Assembly: GCF_036621135.1 (NCBI RefSeq)
Contig: NZ_JAZIBG010000008.1
Coordinates: 62,001-126,000, forward strand
Reading direction: 5' to 3'
Length of the DNA: 64,000 nt
Source of the DNA: Aquincola agrisoli
Lineage (GTDB): Bacteria > Pseudomonadota > Gammaproteobacteria > Burkholderiales > Burkholderiaceae_C
Shown: positions 24,092-31,379 of the stretch, one piece after another
Layout: every line of letters starts with the position of its first letter
Position numbering within the stretch: the stretch's first letter is position 1
Notes under the pieces: generated by a model
Told to the model about the DNA's origin: nothing
What the model saw: only the letters and a program-made list of their open reading frames with translations
The model's database searches: none
Program-made: the position numbers and the translations under genes

Positions 24092-24932
24092 GGTAGCGCA
24101 CCCCGTTCTCCTCTGCCGGTGGCAATTGCCCCGCGCGCACGTTGACCTGCAGCGACGGCAGGATCAGCGCCGGCACGTCGAGCGTGGCGTCGCGGGCCGT
24201 GCGCAGCGCGACGAAAGCCTCTTCGGTGATGCCGTCGCGGACGTGGATGTTGTTCGCGCGCTGGTCGCCCACTGTGCTTTCCCAGGCCGCGCCGCGGTGC
24301 GCGGGCGGGTAGTCGTGGCACACGAAGATCCGCGTCTGCGGCGGCAGGTCGAGGATGCGCCGGGTCGACCGGTAGAGCGTGCGGGCGTCGCCGCCGGGGA
24401 AGTCGGCGCGGGCCGTGCCCACATCCGGCATGAAGAGCGTGTCGCCCACGAAGGCCGCGCCGTCGATCAGGTAGGCCATGTCCGCCGGGGTGTGGCCGGG
24501 CACGAGCAGGGCGGTGGCCTCTGTCTCGCCGATCCGAAACGTTTCGCCGTCGTGGAACAGGTGGTCGAACTGGGAGCCGTCGGGCAGGAAGCTGCGCTCC
24601 AGGTTGTAGAGCTTCTTGAACACCGCCTGCACGTCGCGGATGCGCTCGCCGATGGCGATGCGCCCGCCGAGCTTCCCCTGGATGTACCGGGCCGCGGAGA
24701 GGTGGTCCGCGTGGGCGTGTGTCTCGAGGATCCAGTCGACCTGCAGACCCTGCCCGGCCACGTGGGCGAGCACCCGGTCGGCCGAGCGCGTGGCGGTGCG
24801 CCCTGACTTGAAGTCGAAGTCCAGCACCGGGTCGATGACGGCCGCGCTGCGTGTGGCGAGGTCGTGCACGACATAGGTGACGGTGCCCGTGGCTTCGTCG
24901 AAGAACGGCTGGATGGCGGAGGTGCGGCTCAT
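24036..24932 (-). CDS. blh: MBL-fold persulfide dioxygenase/Blh-type hydrolase
   Basis: This 298-aa metallo-beta-lactamase-fold protein of the ETHE1/Blh group has THAHADH at about residues 71-77, then the metal-binding His in LVPGHTP and Asp in FVGDTLFMPD, plus a late His in FVCHDYPP. These enzymes oxidise glutathione persulfide to sulfite and glutathione using non-heme iron. It faces away from a BigR/SqrR-type repressor across an AT-rich palindrome. Two YeeE/YedE genes follow the repressor. That set matches the bigR sulfide-detoxification locus known from plant-associated bacteria. The ATG is preceded by GAGGA. Confidence 0.9.
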   Translation of the reverse strand: MSRTSAIQPFFDEATGTVTYVVHDLATRSAAVIDPVLDFDFKSGRTATRSADRVLAHVAGQGLQVDWILETHAHADHLSAARYIQGKLGGRIAIGERIRDVQAVFKKLYNLERSFLPDGSQFDHLFHDGETFRIGETEATALLVPGHTPADMAYLIDGAAFVGDTLFMPDVGTARADFPGGDARTLYRSTRRILDLPPQTRIFVCHDYPPAHRGAAWESTVGDQRANNIHVRDGITEEAFVALRTARDATLDVPALILPSLQVNVRAGQLPPAEENGVRYLKIPLDALPRKAEPAPRA

Positions 24933-24960
24933 CGGGGGTCCTCGTCAATATCCTTGAAAA

Positions 24961-24982
24961 CATTATGTTTGTAAATATAATG
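24961..24982. promoter_or_regulatory. AT-rich palindromic operator, probable BigR/SqrR box
   Basis: CATTAT-N10-ATAATG is an inverted repeat with further symmetry inside the spacer (TTT/AAA). It is strikingly AT-rich in otherwise high-GC DNA. It lies in the 78-base gap between the divergent persulfide dioxygenase and ArsR-type repressor genes, where one site could control both promoters. BigR-type repressors are known to bind AT-rich palindromes at their own promoter. Confidence 0.7.
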
Positions 24983-25010
24983 AAGTCAAGCCGAACGAGC
25001 ACCACGAACG

Positions 25011-25331
25011 ATGAAACGCACGCCGCCCCCCATCGACCCCGCAGCGCTGCGCCAAGCGGCCGGGCAGGCCGTCGGTGCGCTGAAGGTCCTCGCGAACGAA
25101 GACCGCCTGCTGCTGCTGTGCCAGCTGTCGCAAGGCGAGATGTGCGTGGGCGATCTGGAGGCCCAGCTCGACATCCGCCAGCCCACGCTGTCGCAGCAGC
25201 TCGGCGTGCTGCGCACCGAGGGCGTGGTCGATACGCGCCGAGAGGGCAAGCGCATCTACTACAGCGTCGCCGATCCCAAGGTGCTGGAGGTGCTCGACGT
25301 CCTGTACCGGCTCTACTGTCCTGCGGAGTGA
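25011..25331 (+). CDS. bigR: ArsR-family thiol-switch repressor (BigR/SqrR-like)
   Basis: This 106-aa winged-helix repressor has the core LANEDRLLLLCQLSQGEMCVGDLEAQ (shown in part), recognition helix QPTLSQQLGVLRTEGVV, and wing RREGKRIYYSV. A Cys in GEMCVGDLE and another in the C-terminal LYRLYCPAE correspond to the two cysteines that form a disulfide or polysulfide bridge in BigR/SqrR when hydrogen sulfide or persulfides appear. That modification releases DNA. The gene is followed after three bases by a YeeE/YedE gene. Metal-binding ArsR motifs such as CxC in helix 3 are absent, which supports sulfide rather than metal sensing. Confidence 0.88.
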   Translation: MKRTPPPIDPAALRQAAGQAVGALKVLANEDRLLLLCQLSQGEMCVGDLEAQLDIRQPTLSQQLGVLRTEGVVDTRREGKRIYYSVADPKVLEVLDVLYRLYCPAE

Positions 25332-25334
25332 TCC

Positions 25335-25769
25335 ATGGACATCGACTGGAACGCCTTCACGCCCTGGGCCTCGCTGGCCGGCGGGCTGCTCATCGGCCTG
25401 GCCGCGGCGATGTTCGTGCTGCTCAACGGGCGCATCGCCGGCATCAGCGGCATCGTCGGCGGGCTGCTGCGCCCCTCGGCGGGCGACGTCGCCTGGCGCC
25501 TGGCCTTCCTGGCCGGCCTGCTGGCCGCGCCGGTGGTGTTCAGCCTCGTCTCGGCGCTGCCGGTGCCGGTGATCGACGCGGGCTGGGGCCGCCTGCTGGC
25601 GGCCGGGCTGCTGGTGGGCGTGGGCACGCGCTACGCCGCCGGCTGCACCAGCGGGCACGGGGTGTGCGGCCTGTCGCGGCTGTCGCCCCGTTCGCTGGCG
25701 GCGACCGCCACCTTCATGGCTGCGGGCTTCGTGGCCGTGTTCCTGCTGCGCCACGTGCTCGGCATCTGA
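25335..25769 (+). CDS. YeeE/YedE family membrane protein, first half-transporter
   Basis: This 144-aa integral membrane protein has about four spans. It contains the family signatures NGRIAGISGIVGGLL and GTRYAAGCTSGHGVCGLSRLS. The conserved Cys in GCTSGHG corresponds to the cysteine used by TsuA-type thiosulfate transporters to relay the substrate. It is encoded three bases after the bigR-like gene. It pairs with the next gene, a second half, so that together they would build one channel-like unit for a sulfur anion. The direction (import or sulfur disposal) is not evident. Confidence 0.88.
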   Translation: MDIDWNAFTPWASLAGGLLIGLAAAMFVLLNGRIAGISGIVGGLLRPSAGDVAWRLAFLAGLLAAPVVFSLVSALPVPVIDAGWGRLLAAGLLVGVGTRYAAGCTSGHGVCGLSRLSPRSLAATATFMAAGFVAVFLLRHVLGI

Positions 25770-25779
25770 AGGAGTCGGC

Positions 25780-26217
25780 ATGAACCTCACCGCCTTGCTG
25801 GCCGGCCTGGTCTTCGGCCTGGGCCTCATCGTCTCCGGCATGGCCGACCCGGCCAAGGTGCTGGCGTTCCTCGACCTCGCGGGAAGCTGGGATCCTTCGC
25901 TCGCCCTGGTGATGGGCGGCGCCGTCGCGGTCGGCCTGCCCGCGTTTGCGCTCGCACGCCGCCGCCGCACCGCCTGGCTGGGCGCGCCGATGCAGCTGCC
26001 GACCGCGCGCCAGGTCGATCGCCGGCTCATCGGCGGCAGCGTGCTGTTCGGGCTGGGCTGGGGCCTGGCCGGCTTCTGCCCGGGCCCGGGGCTGGTGGCC
26101 AGCGCGATGGGCGAGGCAAAGGCGCTCGTCTTCGTCGTGGCCATGCTGCTGGGCATGGGCCTCTTCGAGCTGCTCGAACGTCGCCGGACCGCGGCGGGGC
26201 AGCGCCGGCCGGCGTGA
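25780..26217 (+). CDS. YeeE/YedE family membrane protein, second half-transporter (DUF6691-like)
   Basis: This 145-aa membrane protein has family segments GLIVSGMADPAKVLAFLDLAG and GLGWGLAGFCPGPGLVASAM. The single Cys in GFCPGPG is the counterpart of the cysteine in the first half. An AGGAG-like site (GGAGT at 25771-25775) lies 5 bases before the ATG, and 10 bases separate it from the preceding gene. Split pairs of this type accompany BigR-regulated persulfide dioxygenase genes. They are taken to move thiosulfate, sulfite or polysulfide across the inner membrane. Confidence 0.87.
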   Translation: MNLTALLAGLVFGLGLIVSGMADPAKVLAFLDLAGSWDPSLALVMGGAVAVGLPAFALARRRRTAWLGAPMQLPTARQVDRRLIGGSVLFGLGWGLAGFCPGPGLVASAMGEAKALVFVVAMLLGMGLFELLERRRTAAGQRRPA

Positions 26218-26256
26218 GGTAGCCCCGCGGTGCCGACCGTGCGCTGACGGGCCATC

Positions 26257-28746
26257 GTGATCACTCCAGACCTCCCGCAGGCGCCGCCGGAGCCGGCGCA
26301 GGGGCTGAGCTCGGACGAGGCCCGGCGCCGCCTCGCCCGCGACGGCCCCAACCGCCTGCCGCCGCCCGACCACAAGACGCTGCGCTCGACCATCGCCGCC
26401 ACCGCCCTGCAGCCGATGGTGCTGCTGCTGCTCGCCGCGACGACGGTCTACACCCTGCTGGGCGAGGCGCTCGACGGCGTCGTGCTCGCGTGTTCGATCG
26501 TGGCGGTGGTCGCGATCTCGGTGTACCAGGAGATGCGCACGCAGCGCGTGCTGGAGGCCCTGCGCGATCTCTCCAGCCCGCGCAGCACGGTGGTGCGCGA
26601 TGGCGCCCCGGTGCGCATCGCGAGCCAGGAGCTCGTCGAGGGCGACCGCCTCGTCGTCCAGGAGGGCGACCGCCTGGCCTGCGACGCCCGCCTGCTGGAA
26701 GCCCACGCGATGCAGGTCGACGAGTCGCTGCTGACCGGCGAGTCGGCGCCTGTCGCGAAGGCCGCGGCCGACGGCGACGATGCGCTGCGCGCGGGGACGC
26801 TGGTCGTGCAGGGCGACGGCGTGGCCTGCGTGACGGCCACGGGCGTGCGGACCGCCCTGGGCCGCATCGGAGGCTCGATCGCCGGGCTGCGGCCGCCGGC
26901 CAGCCGGCTGCAGTCCGAGCTGCGCCACCTGGTGCGGATCGTCGCGCTGCTGGCGATGCTGACCTGCCTGCTGGCGGCCGTCTTCTTCGCGGCGCGCTCG
27001 GGCTCCTGGACGGCGGGCCTGCTCGTCGGGCTGACCCTCGCGATGGCCGTCGTGCCGGAGGAATTCGCGGTCGTGTGGACCGTGATGCTCGCGCTCGGTG
27101 CCTGGCGGCTCGCGCGCCTGAACGTGCTCACGCGGCAGCCGCAGGCGATCGAGGCGCTCGGCACCACCACCGTCCTGTGCGTCGACAAGACCGGCACGCT
27201 CACCTGCAACCGCATGGAGGTCGTCGCGCTGCACGACGGCGCCGCCGAATGGGCCCGGGCCGGCGGCAGCCCGCCCGGGCCGGCGTTCGACGCGTTGCTG
27301 CGGGCTGCGGCGCGTGCCAGCGTGGACGGCGGCATCGAGCCGATGGACAGCGCGATCGCGCGCCTGGCGCCGGCGCGCGGCGGCGGCGCGGCGCTTCGCT
27401 TCCGAGAGGGCACCCGGCCGGGCCGTCCGTACGTCGTGCACGGCTGGGCGGACGATGGCGGCATCGGCACGGTGGCCGTCAAGGGCGCCCCCGAGGCGGT
27501 GCTCGCCCTCTGCGCCGACGCGGGCGATGGCCGCATCGAAGGCCTGCGGCAGGCGGCACGCGTCTGGGCGCGCCGCGGGCTGCGGGTGATCGCGGTCGCG
27601 CAGGCGCCCTGGCGCGAGGGCGAGGCGGTGCCGGTGCACGGCCATGCCGCCGTCGGGCTGATCGGCTTCCTCGATCCGCTGCGCACCGACGTGCCGGCCG
27701 CGCTGGCGGAGTGCCGTGCGGCCGGCGTGCGCGTCGTGATGATCACCGGCGACGCGCCCGAGACCGCACTGGCGATCGCCGGCGGGGCGGGGCTCGTCGA
27801 CGCCCGCGCCGACGACGGCGCCGTGCTCACCGGCGCCGCGCTCGACACGCTCGGCGATGCCGCGTTCGCCCGCAGGCTGCCGGAGGTGGCGGTGTTCGCC
27901 CGGGTGACGCCGGCGCAGAAGCTGCGCATCGTGCAGGCGCTGCAGCAGCGCGGCGAGGTGGTCGCGATGACCGGCGACGGCGTCAACGACGGCCCGGCGC
28001 TGCGGGCCGCCGACATCGGCGTCGCGATGGGCCAGCGCGGCACGGACGTGGCGCGCGAGGCGGCCGGCCTGGTGCTGCTCGACGACCGCTTCGGGTCGCT
28101 CGTCGATGCGGTGCGGGCCGGGCGGCGGATCTTCGTCAACCTGCAGAAGGCGCTCGGCTACCTGTTCGCGGTCCATGTGCCGATCGTCGGCCTGTCCTTG
28201 CTGCCGCTGTTCGGCGGCCCGGTGCTGCTGCTGCCGCTGCACGTCGTGCTGCTGGAGCTGATCATCGACCCGGCGTGTTCGCTGGTCTTCGAGGCCGAGC
28301 CGCTGCCGCCGGACGGCATGCGCCGCCCGCCGCGGCCGGCGTCGGCGCCGCTGTTCGGCCCCGCGGCCGTCGCGCAGGCGCTGGGCGTGGGCGGCGTGGC
28401 GTTCGCGGCGGTCGCCGCGGGGCAGTGGCTCGGCCACCGTGCCGGGCTCGGCGACGATGCGCTGCGCCTGGCCGGCCTGGCCACGGTGGTCGCCGGCAAC
28501 CTCGCGATGCTGCAGTGGTTCCGCGCCGGCGCGGCGGGCGCGGCCGCCGGCAACCGGCTGTTCGACGGGCTCGTCCTGGCCGTGTGCGGCGTGGCCGCAG
28601 CCAGCCTGCTGATGCCGCCCGTCAGCGCCGCGCTGCGCCTGCCGGCCGATCTCGACTGGCGGCTCGTCGTCCTGTGCCTCGCGCCGCCCGCCGCGCTTGC
28701 CGGCCGGCGGCTGCTGCGCGCACGCCGGCAAACGCATCCCGCTTGA
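26257..28746 (+). CDS. P-type cation-transporting ATPase (P2-like), PEEF variant
   Basis: This 829-aa pump has an actuator motif TGES near residue 160, phosphorylation site DKTGTLT near 309, a hinge TGDGVNDGPAL, and about eight to ten membrane helices. The ion-site helix reads AVVPEEFAVVWTV, where SERCA-type pumps have PEGL. No N-terminal metal-binding CxxC domain or CPx motif is seen, so copper or zinc P1B pumps are excluded. The ion is probably divalent or monovalent (Ca, Mg or Na/K) but unproven. The start is GTG with weak Shine-Dalgarno support. The stop lies inside an FNR-like box that serves the next gene. It opens a stress or low-oxygen block. Confidence 0.9.
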   Translation: MITPDLPQAPPEPAQGLSSDEARRRLARDGPNRLPPPDHKTLRSTIAATALQPMVLLLLAATTVYTLLGEALDGVVLACSIVAVVAISVYQEMRTQRVLEALRDLSSPRSTVVRDGAPVRIASQELVEGDRLVVQEGDRLACDARLLEAHAMQVDESLLTGESAPVAKAAADGDDALRAGTLVVQGDGVACVTATGVRTALGRIGGSIAGLRPPASRLQSELRHLVRIVALLAMLTCLLAAVFFAARSGSWTAGLLVGLTLAMAVVPEEFAVVWTVMLALGAWRLARLNVLTRQPQAIEALGTTTVLCVDKTGTLTCNRMEVVALHDGAAEWARAGGSPPGPAFDALLRAAARASVDGGIEPMDSAIARLAPARGGGAALRFREGTRPGRPYVVHGWADDGGIGTVAVKGAPEAVLALCADAGDGRIEGLRQAARVWARRGLRVIAVAQAPWREGEAVPVHGHAAVGLIGFLDPLRTDVPAALAECRAAGVRVVMITGDAPETALAIAGGAGLVDARADDGAVLTGAALDTLGDAAFARRLPEVAVFARVTPAQKLRIVQALQQRGEVVAMTGDGVNDGPALRAADIGVAMGQRGTDVAREAAGLVLLDDRFGSLVDAVRAGRRIFVNLQKALGYLFAVHVPIVGLSLLPLFGGPVLLLPLHVVLLELIIDPACSLVFEAEPLPPDGMRRPPRPASAPLFGPAAVAQALGVGGVAFAAVAAGQWLGHRAGLGDDALRLAGLATVVAGNLAMLQWFRAGAAGAAAGNRLFDGLVLAVCGVAAASLLMPPVSAALRLPADLDWRLVVLCLAPPAALAGRRLLRARRQTHPA

Positions 28747-28780
28747 TCGGCGTCAAGCCGTGGTGCGCACGAAGGCCTAG
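28743..28780 (+). promoter_or_regulatory. FNR/FixK-type box with fixed-distance -10 element (site A)
   Basis: TTGATCGGCGTCAA (28743-28756) matches the CRP/FNR-family TTGAT-N4-(A/G)TCAA pattern. Exactly 19 bases later comes CCTAG (28776-28780), part of a TAGCCT -10-like hexamer. The layout fits a class II activator promoter centred near -41 for the DUF2892 gene starting at 28817. Two more sites with the same 19-base spacing lie at 31007-31044 and 31071-31108. Confidence 0.7.
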
Positions 28781-28816
28781 CCTCTCGCCATGCGGAGATC
28801 ACCGCATGGAGGTTGC

Positions 28817-29011
28817 ATGAACAGGAACATGGGGCGCCTGGATCGCCTGCTTCGCTTTGCCATCGGCATGTCGCTCTTGGGGGCCACGGCGGCCGGGCTC
28901 ATCGGCACGTGGGGGGTCATCGGCGCCGTGCCGGTGCTGACCAGCCTCGTGGGCATCTGCCCGCTCTATGCGCTGCTGCACATCAACACCTGCCCCCGCA
29001 AGATCGACTGA
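28817..29011 (+). CDS. DUF2892 small inner-membrane protein (YgaP membrane-domain-like)
   Basis: This 64-aa protein starts MNRNMGRLDRLLRFAIGMSL and carries two membrane helices (about residues 10-30 and 32-50). It ends in the LVGICPLYALLHINTC segment typical of DUF2892. In YgaP this domain anchors a rhodanese. Stand-alone versions have no defined function. GGAGG at 28808-28812 fixes the start. It is the first gene behind FNR-like site A and is followed 15 bases later by a universal stress protein gene. A low-oxygen or redox-stress operon is likely. Confidence 0.85.
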   Translation: MNRNMGRLDRLLRFAIGMSLLGATAAGLIGTWGVIGAVPVLTSLVGICPLYALLHINTCPRKID

Positions 29012-29026
29012 CACCAGGAGTTTTCC

Positions 29027-29488
29027 ATGTACCAGCGCCTTCTCGTTCCCGTCGACGGCAGCCCGCCGTCGGACGCTGCGCTCACCGAGGCGATCCGCCT
29101 GGCGCGGCTCACCGGCGGCCAGATCCGCCTGCTCCATGTCGTCGACAACCTGCCGTTCGTCTTCGGTGCCGAGGGCTACGGCGGCATGTCGACCGACGTC
29201 ATCGCGCTGCTGCGCGAAGCCGGGGAGAAGATCCTGCAGCAGGCGCGGGCGCGTGTCGTCGAAGCGGGTATCGCCGTCGACACCGTGCTGGGCGACAGCC
29301 CGGGCGGCAGGCTGTGCGACGCAGTCGTGGCCCAGGTGGGCGCCTGGGCCGCCGACCTCGTCGTCATCGGCACGCACGGCCGGCGCGGTGCCAGCCGGGT
29401 GCTGCTCGGCAGCGACGCCGAGCAGGTCGTCCGGCACGCCGGCATCCCGGTGCTGGTCGTGCGCCGGCCGGAAGCGCCGGCCGCCTGA
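29027..29488 (+). CDS. Universal stress protein (UspA family), single domain
   Basis: This 153-aa protein has the Usp fold: MYQRLLVPVDGSPPSDAAL at the N-terminus and ADLVVIGTHGRRGASRVLLG near the end. The latter is the G-2x-G-9x-G(S/T) ATP-binding signature in GTHGRRGASRVLLGSDAEQV form. It therefore probably binds ATP. It lies between DUF2892 and an alcohol dehydrogenase on the same strand, 15 and 8 bases away, behind the FNR-like site A. Usp proteins in such blocks support survival under oxygen or nutrient limitation. Confidence 0.92.
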   Translation: MYQRLLVPVDGSPPSDAALTEAIRLARLTGGQIRLLHVVDNLPFVFGAEGYGGMSTDVIALLREAGEKILQQARARVVEAGIAVDTVLGDSPGGRLCDAVVAQVGAWAADLVVIGTHGRRGASRVLLGSDAEQVVRHAGIPVLVVRRPEAPAA

Positions 29489-29496
29489 GGGGCCCC

Positions 29497-30486
29497 ATGC
29501 GGGCCATGGTGCTGCGGCGCCAGCGCAGTGCGCTGGTGCCCGAGTCGCGCACGGTGCCGGTGCCCGGCCCCGGCCAGGTGCGGCTCGCGGTGCTGGCCTG
29601 CGCCGTGTGCCGCACCGACCTGCACGTCGTCGACGGCGACCTGCCGCAGCCCAGCCTGCCGCTCGTGCCCGGGCACGAGGTCGTCGGCGTGGTCGAGGCC
29701 CTGGGCCCCGGCGCGTGCGGCCTGCGCCTGGGCGAGCGGGTCGGCGTCGCCTGGCTCGGGCACACCTGCGGCAGTTGCGCGTTCTGCACCCGCGGCCGCG
29801 AGAACCTCTGCGATGCGCCCCTGTTCACCGGCTACACGCGCGACGGTGGCTTCGCGACGCACCTCGTCGCCGATGCCGCCTTCTGCGTGCCGCTGCCCGA
29901 GGCGCCGCTCGATCCGGTGCGCACCGCGCCGCTGCTGTGCGCCGGGCTGATCGGCTGGCGTGCGCTGCAGGCCGCCGGGGCGTCGGCGCGCGAACTCGGG
30001 CTCTACGGGTTCGGGGCGGCAGGGCATCTGCTCGCGCAGCTCGCGGCCCGCGAGGGCCGGCGCGTCTATGCCTTCACCCGTCCCGGCGACCGGCAGGCGC
30101 AGCAGTGGGCCGATGCGCTCGGCGTGGCCTGGTCGGGCGGCTCCGACGAGGCACCGCCGGTGCCGCTCGATGCCGCGATCATCTTCGCGCCCGTCGGCGA
30201 CCTGGTGCCGCAGGCGCTGCGCGCCGTGCGCAAGGGCGGGCGGGTGGTCTGCGGCGGCATCCACATGAGCGATATCCCGTCGTTCCCCTACGCCCTGCTG
30301 TGGCAGGAGCGCGAGCTGGTGTCGGTCGCCAACCTCACGCGGCGCGACGCCCGCGGCTTCTTCCGCGCGATCGCCGGCATGCCGCTCGACGTGCGGACCA
30401 CCGTCTATCCGCTGGAGCGCGCGAACGAGGCGCTCGACGACCTGCGCGGCGGACGGCTCGTGGGCGCCGCGGTGCTGGTGCCCTGA
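29497..30486 (+). CDS. Zinc-dependent alcohol dehydrogenase (MDR superfamily)
   Basis: This 329-aa medium-chain dehydrogenase has the catalytic zinc ligands Cys (ACAVCRTDLH) and His (PGHEVVG). Structural zinc cysteines lie in HTCGSCAFCTRGRENLC. The Rossmann segment is LYGFGAAGHLLAQLA. The variant GFGAAGH and the GYTRDGGFA segment resemble the AdhA-type enzymes of anaerobic and microaerobic proteobacterial gene blocks. It interconverts alcohols and aldehydes with NAD(P). It begins 8 bases after the Usp gene, so it belongs to the FNR-like site A transcription unit, and converges with hsp20. A fermentative or redox-balancing role at low oxygen is inferred. Confidence 0.9.
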   Translation: MRAMVLRRQRSALVPESRTVPVPGPGQVRLAVLACAVCRTDLHVVDGDLPQPSLPLVPGHEVVGVVEALGPGACGLRLGERVGVAWLGHTCGSCAFCTRGRENLCDAPLFTGYTRDGGFATHLVADAAFCVPLPEAPLDPVRTAPLLCAGLIGWRALQAAGASARELGLYGFGAAGHLLAQLAAREGRRVYAFTRPGDRQAQQWADALGVAWSGGSDEAPPVPLDAAIIFAPVGDLVPQALRAVRKGGRVVCGGIHMSDIPSFPYALLWQERELVSVANLTRRDARGFFRAIAGMPLDVRTTVYPLERANEALDDLRGGRLVGAAVLVP

Positions 30487-30501
30487 GCCGCCGCGGCCGC
30501 C

Positions 30502-30924
30502 TCACTGGACCGCGATCGTGCGTGCGCCGGCGCCCTCGCGCTTCGGCAGCGTCAGCCGCAGCACGCCGTTCTCGAGCTTCGCGACGACCGCCTTGTCGTC
30601 GATCTCGTGGCCGAGCGAGAAGCCGCGCGAAGTGCTGCCGTGGTAGGTCTCCTTCAGCAGCACGCGGCCGCCGTTCGACGGACCTTCCTGGTCCTTCTTC
30701 ACCTCGGCGCTGATCGAGACGAAGTTGCCGTCGACGGCGATGCGGATGTCTTCCTTCTTCACGCCCGGCATCTGGGCGAGGACCTCGTAGTCCTTGTCGT
30801 TCTCGGTCACGTCGATCCGGATGTCGGCAGGTGCTTCGTCCCCGAAGGGGGCGATCCGCGCGAAGCGGCGGAAGAACTCGGGCAGCAGATCGTCGAAGCG
30901 GTCGCGGCGGGTCAGGCTGTTCAT
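30502..30924 (-). CDS. Hsp20/alpha-crystallin small heat-shock protein
   Basis: This 140-aa chaperone has an alpha-crystallin domain at about residues 35-130 (DIRIDVTENDKDYEVLAQMP, GVKKEDIRIAVDGN, and the C-terminal GVLRLTLPKRE). It holds unfolding proteins without ATP. The C-terminal IxI-like anchor is present only as TIAV. Its promoter region on the minus strand has an FNR-like box (31031-31044) 19 bases from CCTAG, the same layout as its neighbours. Heat-shock genes are not usually placed in such a regulon, so low-oxygen induction is the notable prediction. Confidence 0.92.
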   Translation of the reverse strand: MNSLTRRDRFDDLLPEFFRRFARIAPFGDEAPADIRIDVTENDKDYEVLAQMPGVKKEDIRIAVDGNFVSISAEVKKDQEGPSNGGRVLLKETYHGSTSRGFSLGHEIDDKAVVAKLENGVLRLTLPKREGAGARTIAVQ

Positions 30925-31006
30925 GGCGATGCCTTTCGTCGAAGGGAAGGTGATGGGAGAAGTGGGATGCCGGGCGGCCGCTCAACGGGGCGCCGACATC
31001 CAAAGT

Positions 31007-31044
31007 CTAGGAACGGCCCTTGGCATTGCCTTGAGGTGTGTCAA
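31007..31044 (-). promoter_or_regulatory. FNR/FixK-type box with fixed-distance -10 element (site C, drives hsp20)
   Basis: On the minus strand TTGACACACCTCAA (31044-31031) is followed after exactly 19 bases by CCTAGACT (from 31011 down). It points at the Hsp20 gene starting at 30924. Spacing and the CCTAG core are identical to sites A and B. The half-site TTGA/TCAA symmetry is perfect at the outer four bases. Confidence 0.65.
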
Positions 31045-31070
31045 GCCGCGTGCGCCGGCGCAAGCCGCGC

Positions 31071-31108
31071 TTGCGCTGCGTCAAACACGGCCGGGCCAGG
31101 AGGCCTAG
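31071..31108 (+). promoter_or_regulatory. FNR/FixK-type box with fixed-distance -10 element (site B)
   Basis: TTGCGCTGCGTCAA (31071-31084) then 19 bases then CCTAG (31104-31108, within CCTAGATT) point at the 69-aa protein gene starting at 31137. The left half-site is weaker (TTGCG), but geometry and downstream element equal site A. Sites B and C share one 212-base divergent intergenic region. Confidence 0.6.
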
Positions 31109-31136
31109 ATTGCGAAGCCTGCCCCGGAGGACTGCC

Positions 31137-31346
31137 ATGCCCCAAGCCGCCACACCTGACCGTTCACCGGACCTGCTGCCGCTGTTCACGCTGCCCGCGG
31201 CACTGGCCTCCGACATGCTGCTGCGTGCGCAGAACCTGCAATGGGAGACGCTGATGGCGTGGCAGCGTGCATTGACCGCCAGCCAGCAGGCGGCCTGGAG
31301 CCAGTGGACGGGCTGGTGGCAGGGCGGCGTACCGATCGACGGCTGA
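31137..31346 (+). CDS. Unrecognised 69-aa Trp-rich protein in the FNR-like regulon
   Basis: This short protein reads MPQAATPDRSPDLLPLFTLP at the start and continues with an amphipathic helix rich in Ala/Leu (residues about 20-50). It ends in a tryptophan cluster (four Trp within residues 42-62). It has no signal peptide or membrane span. GGAGG at 31126-31130 and an FNR-like promoter (site B) support it as a real gene. It stands 33 bases before a tandem universal stress protein gene and is probably co-transcribed. The helix/Trp pattern recalls a truncated phasin, but this is only a guess. Confidence 0.65.
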   Translation: MPQAATPDRSPDLLPLFTLPAALASDMLLRAQNLQWETLMAWQRALTASQQAAWSQWTGWWQGGVPIDG

Positions 31347-31379
31347 GGCCTTCACCTCGTCCGCTACAGGAGACGTCCC

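Noticed and set aside
25714..28737. 1007-codon open frame opposite the P-type ATPase
   Set aside because: Antisense shadow of a gene with all P-type ATPase motifs. No start signal or domain is present.
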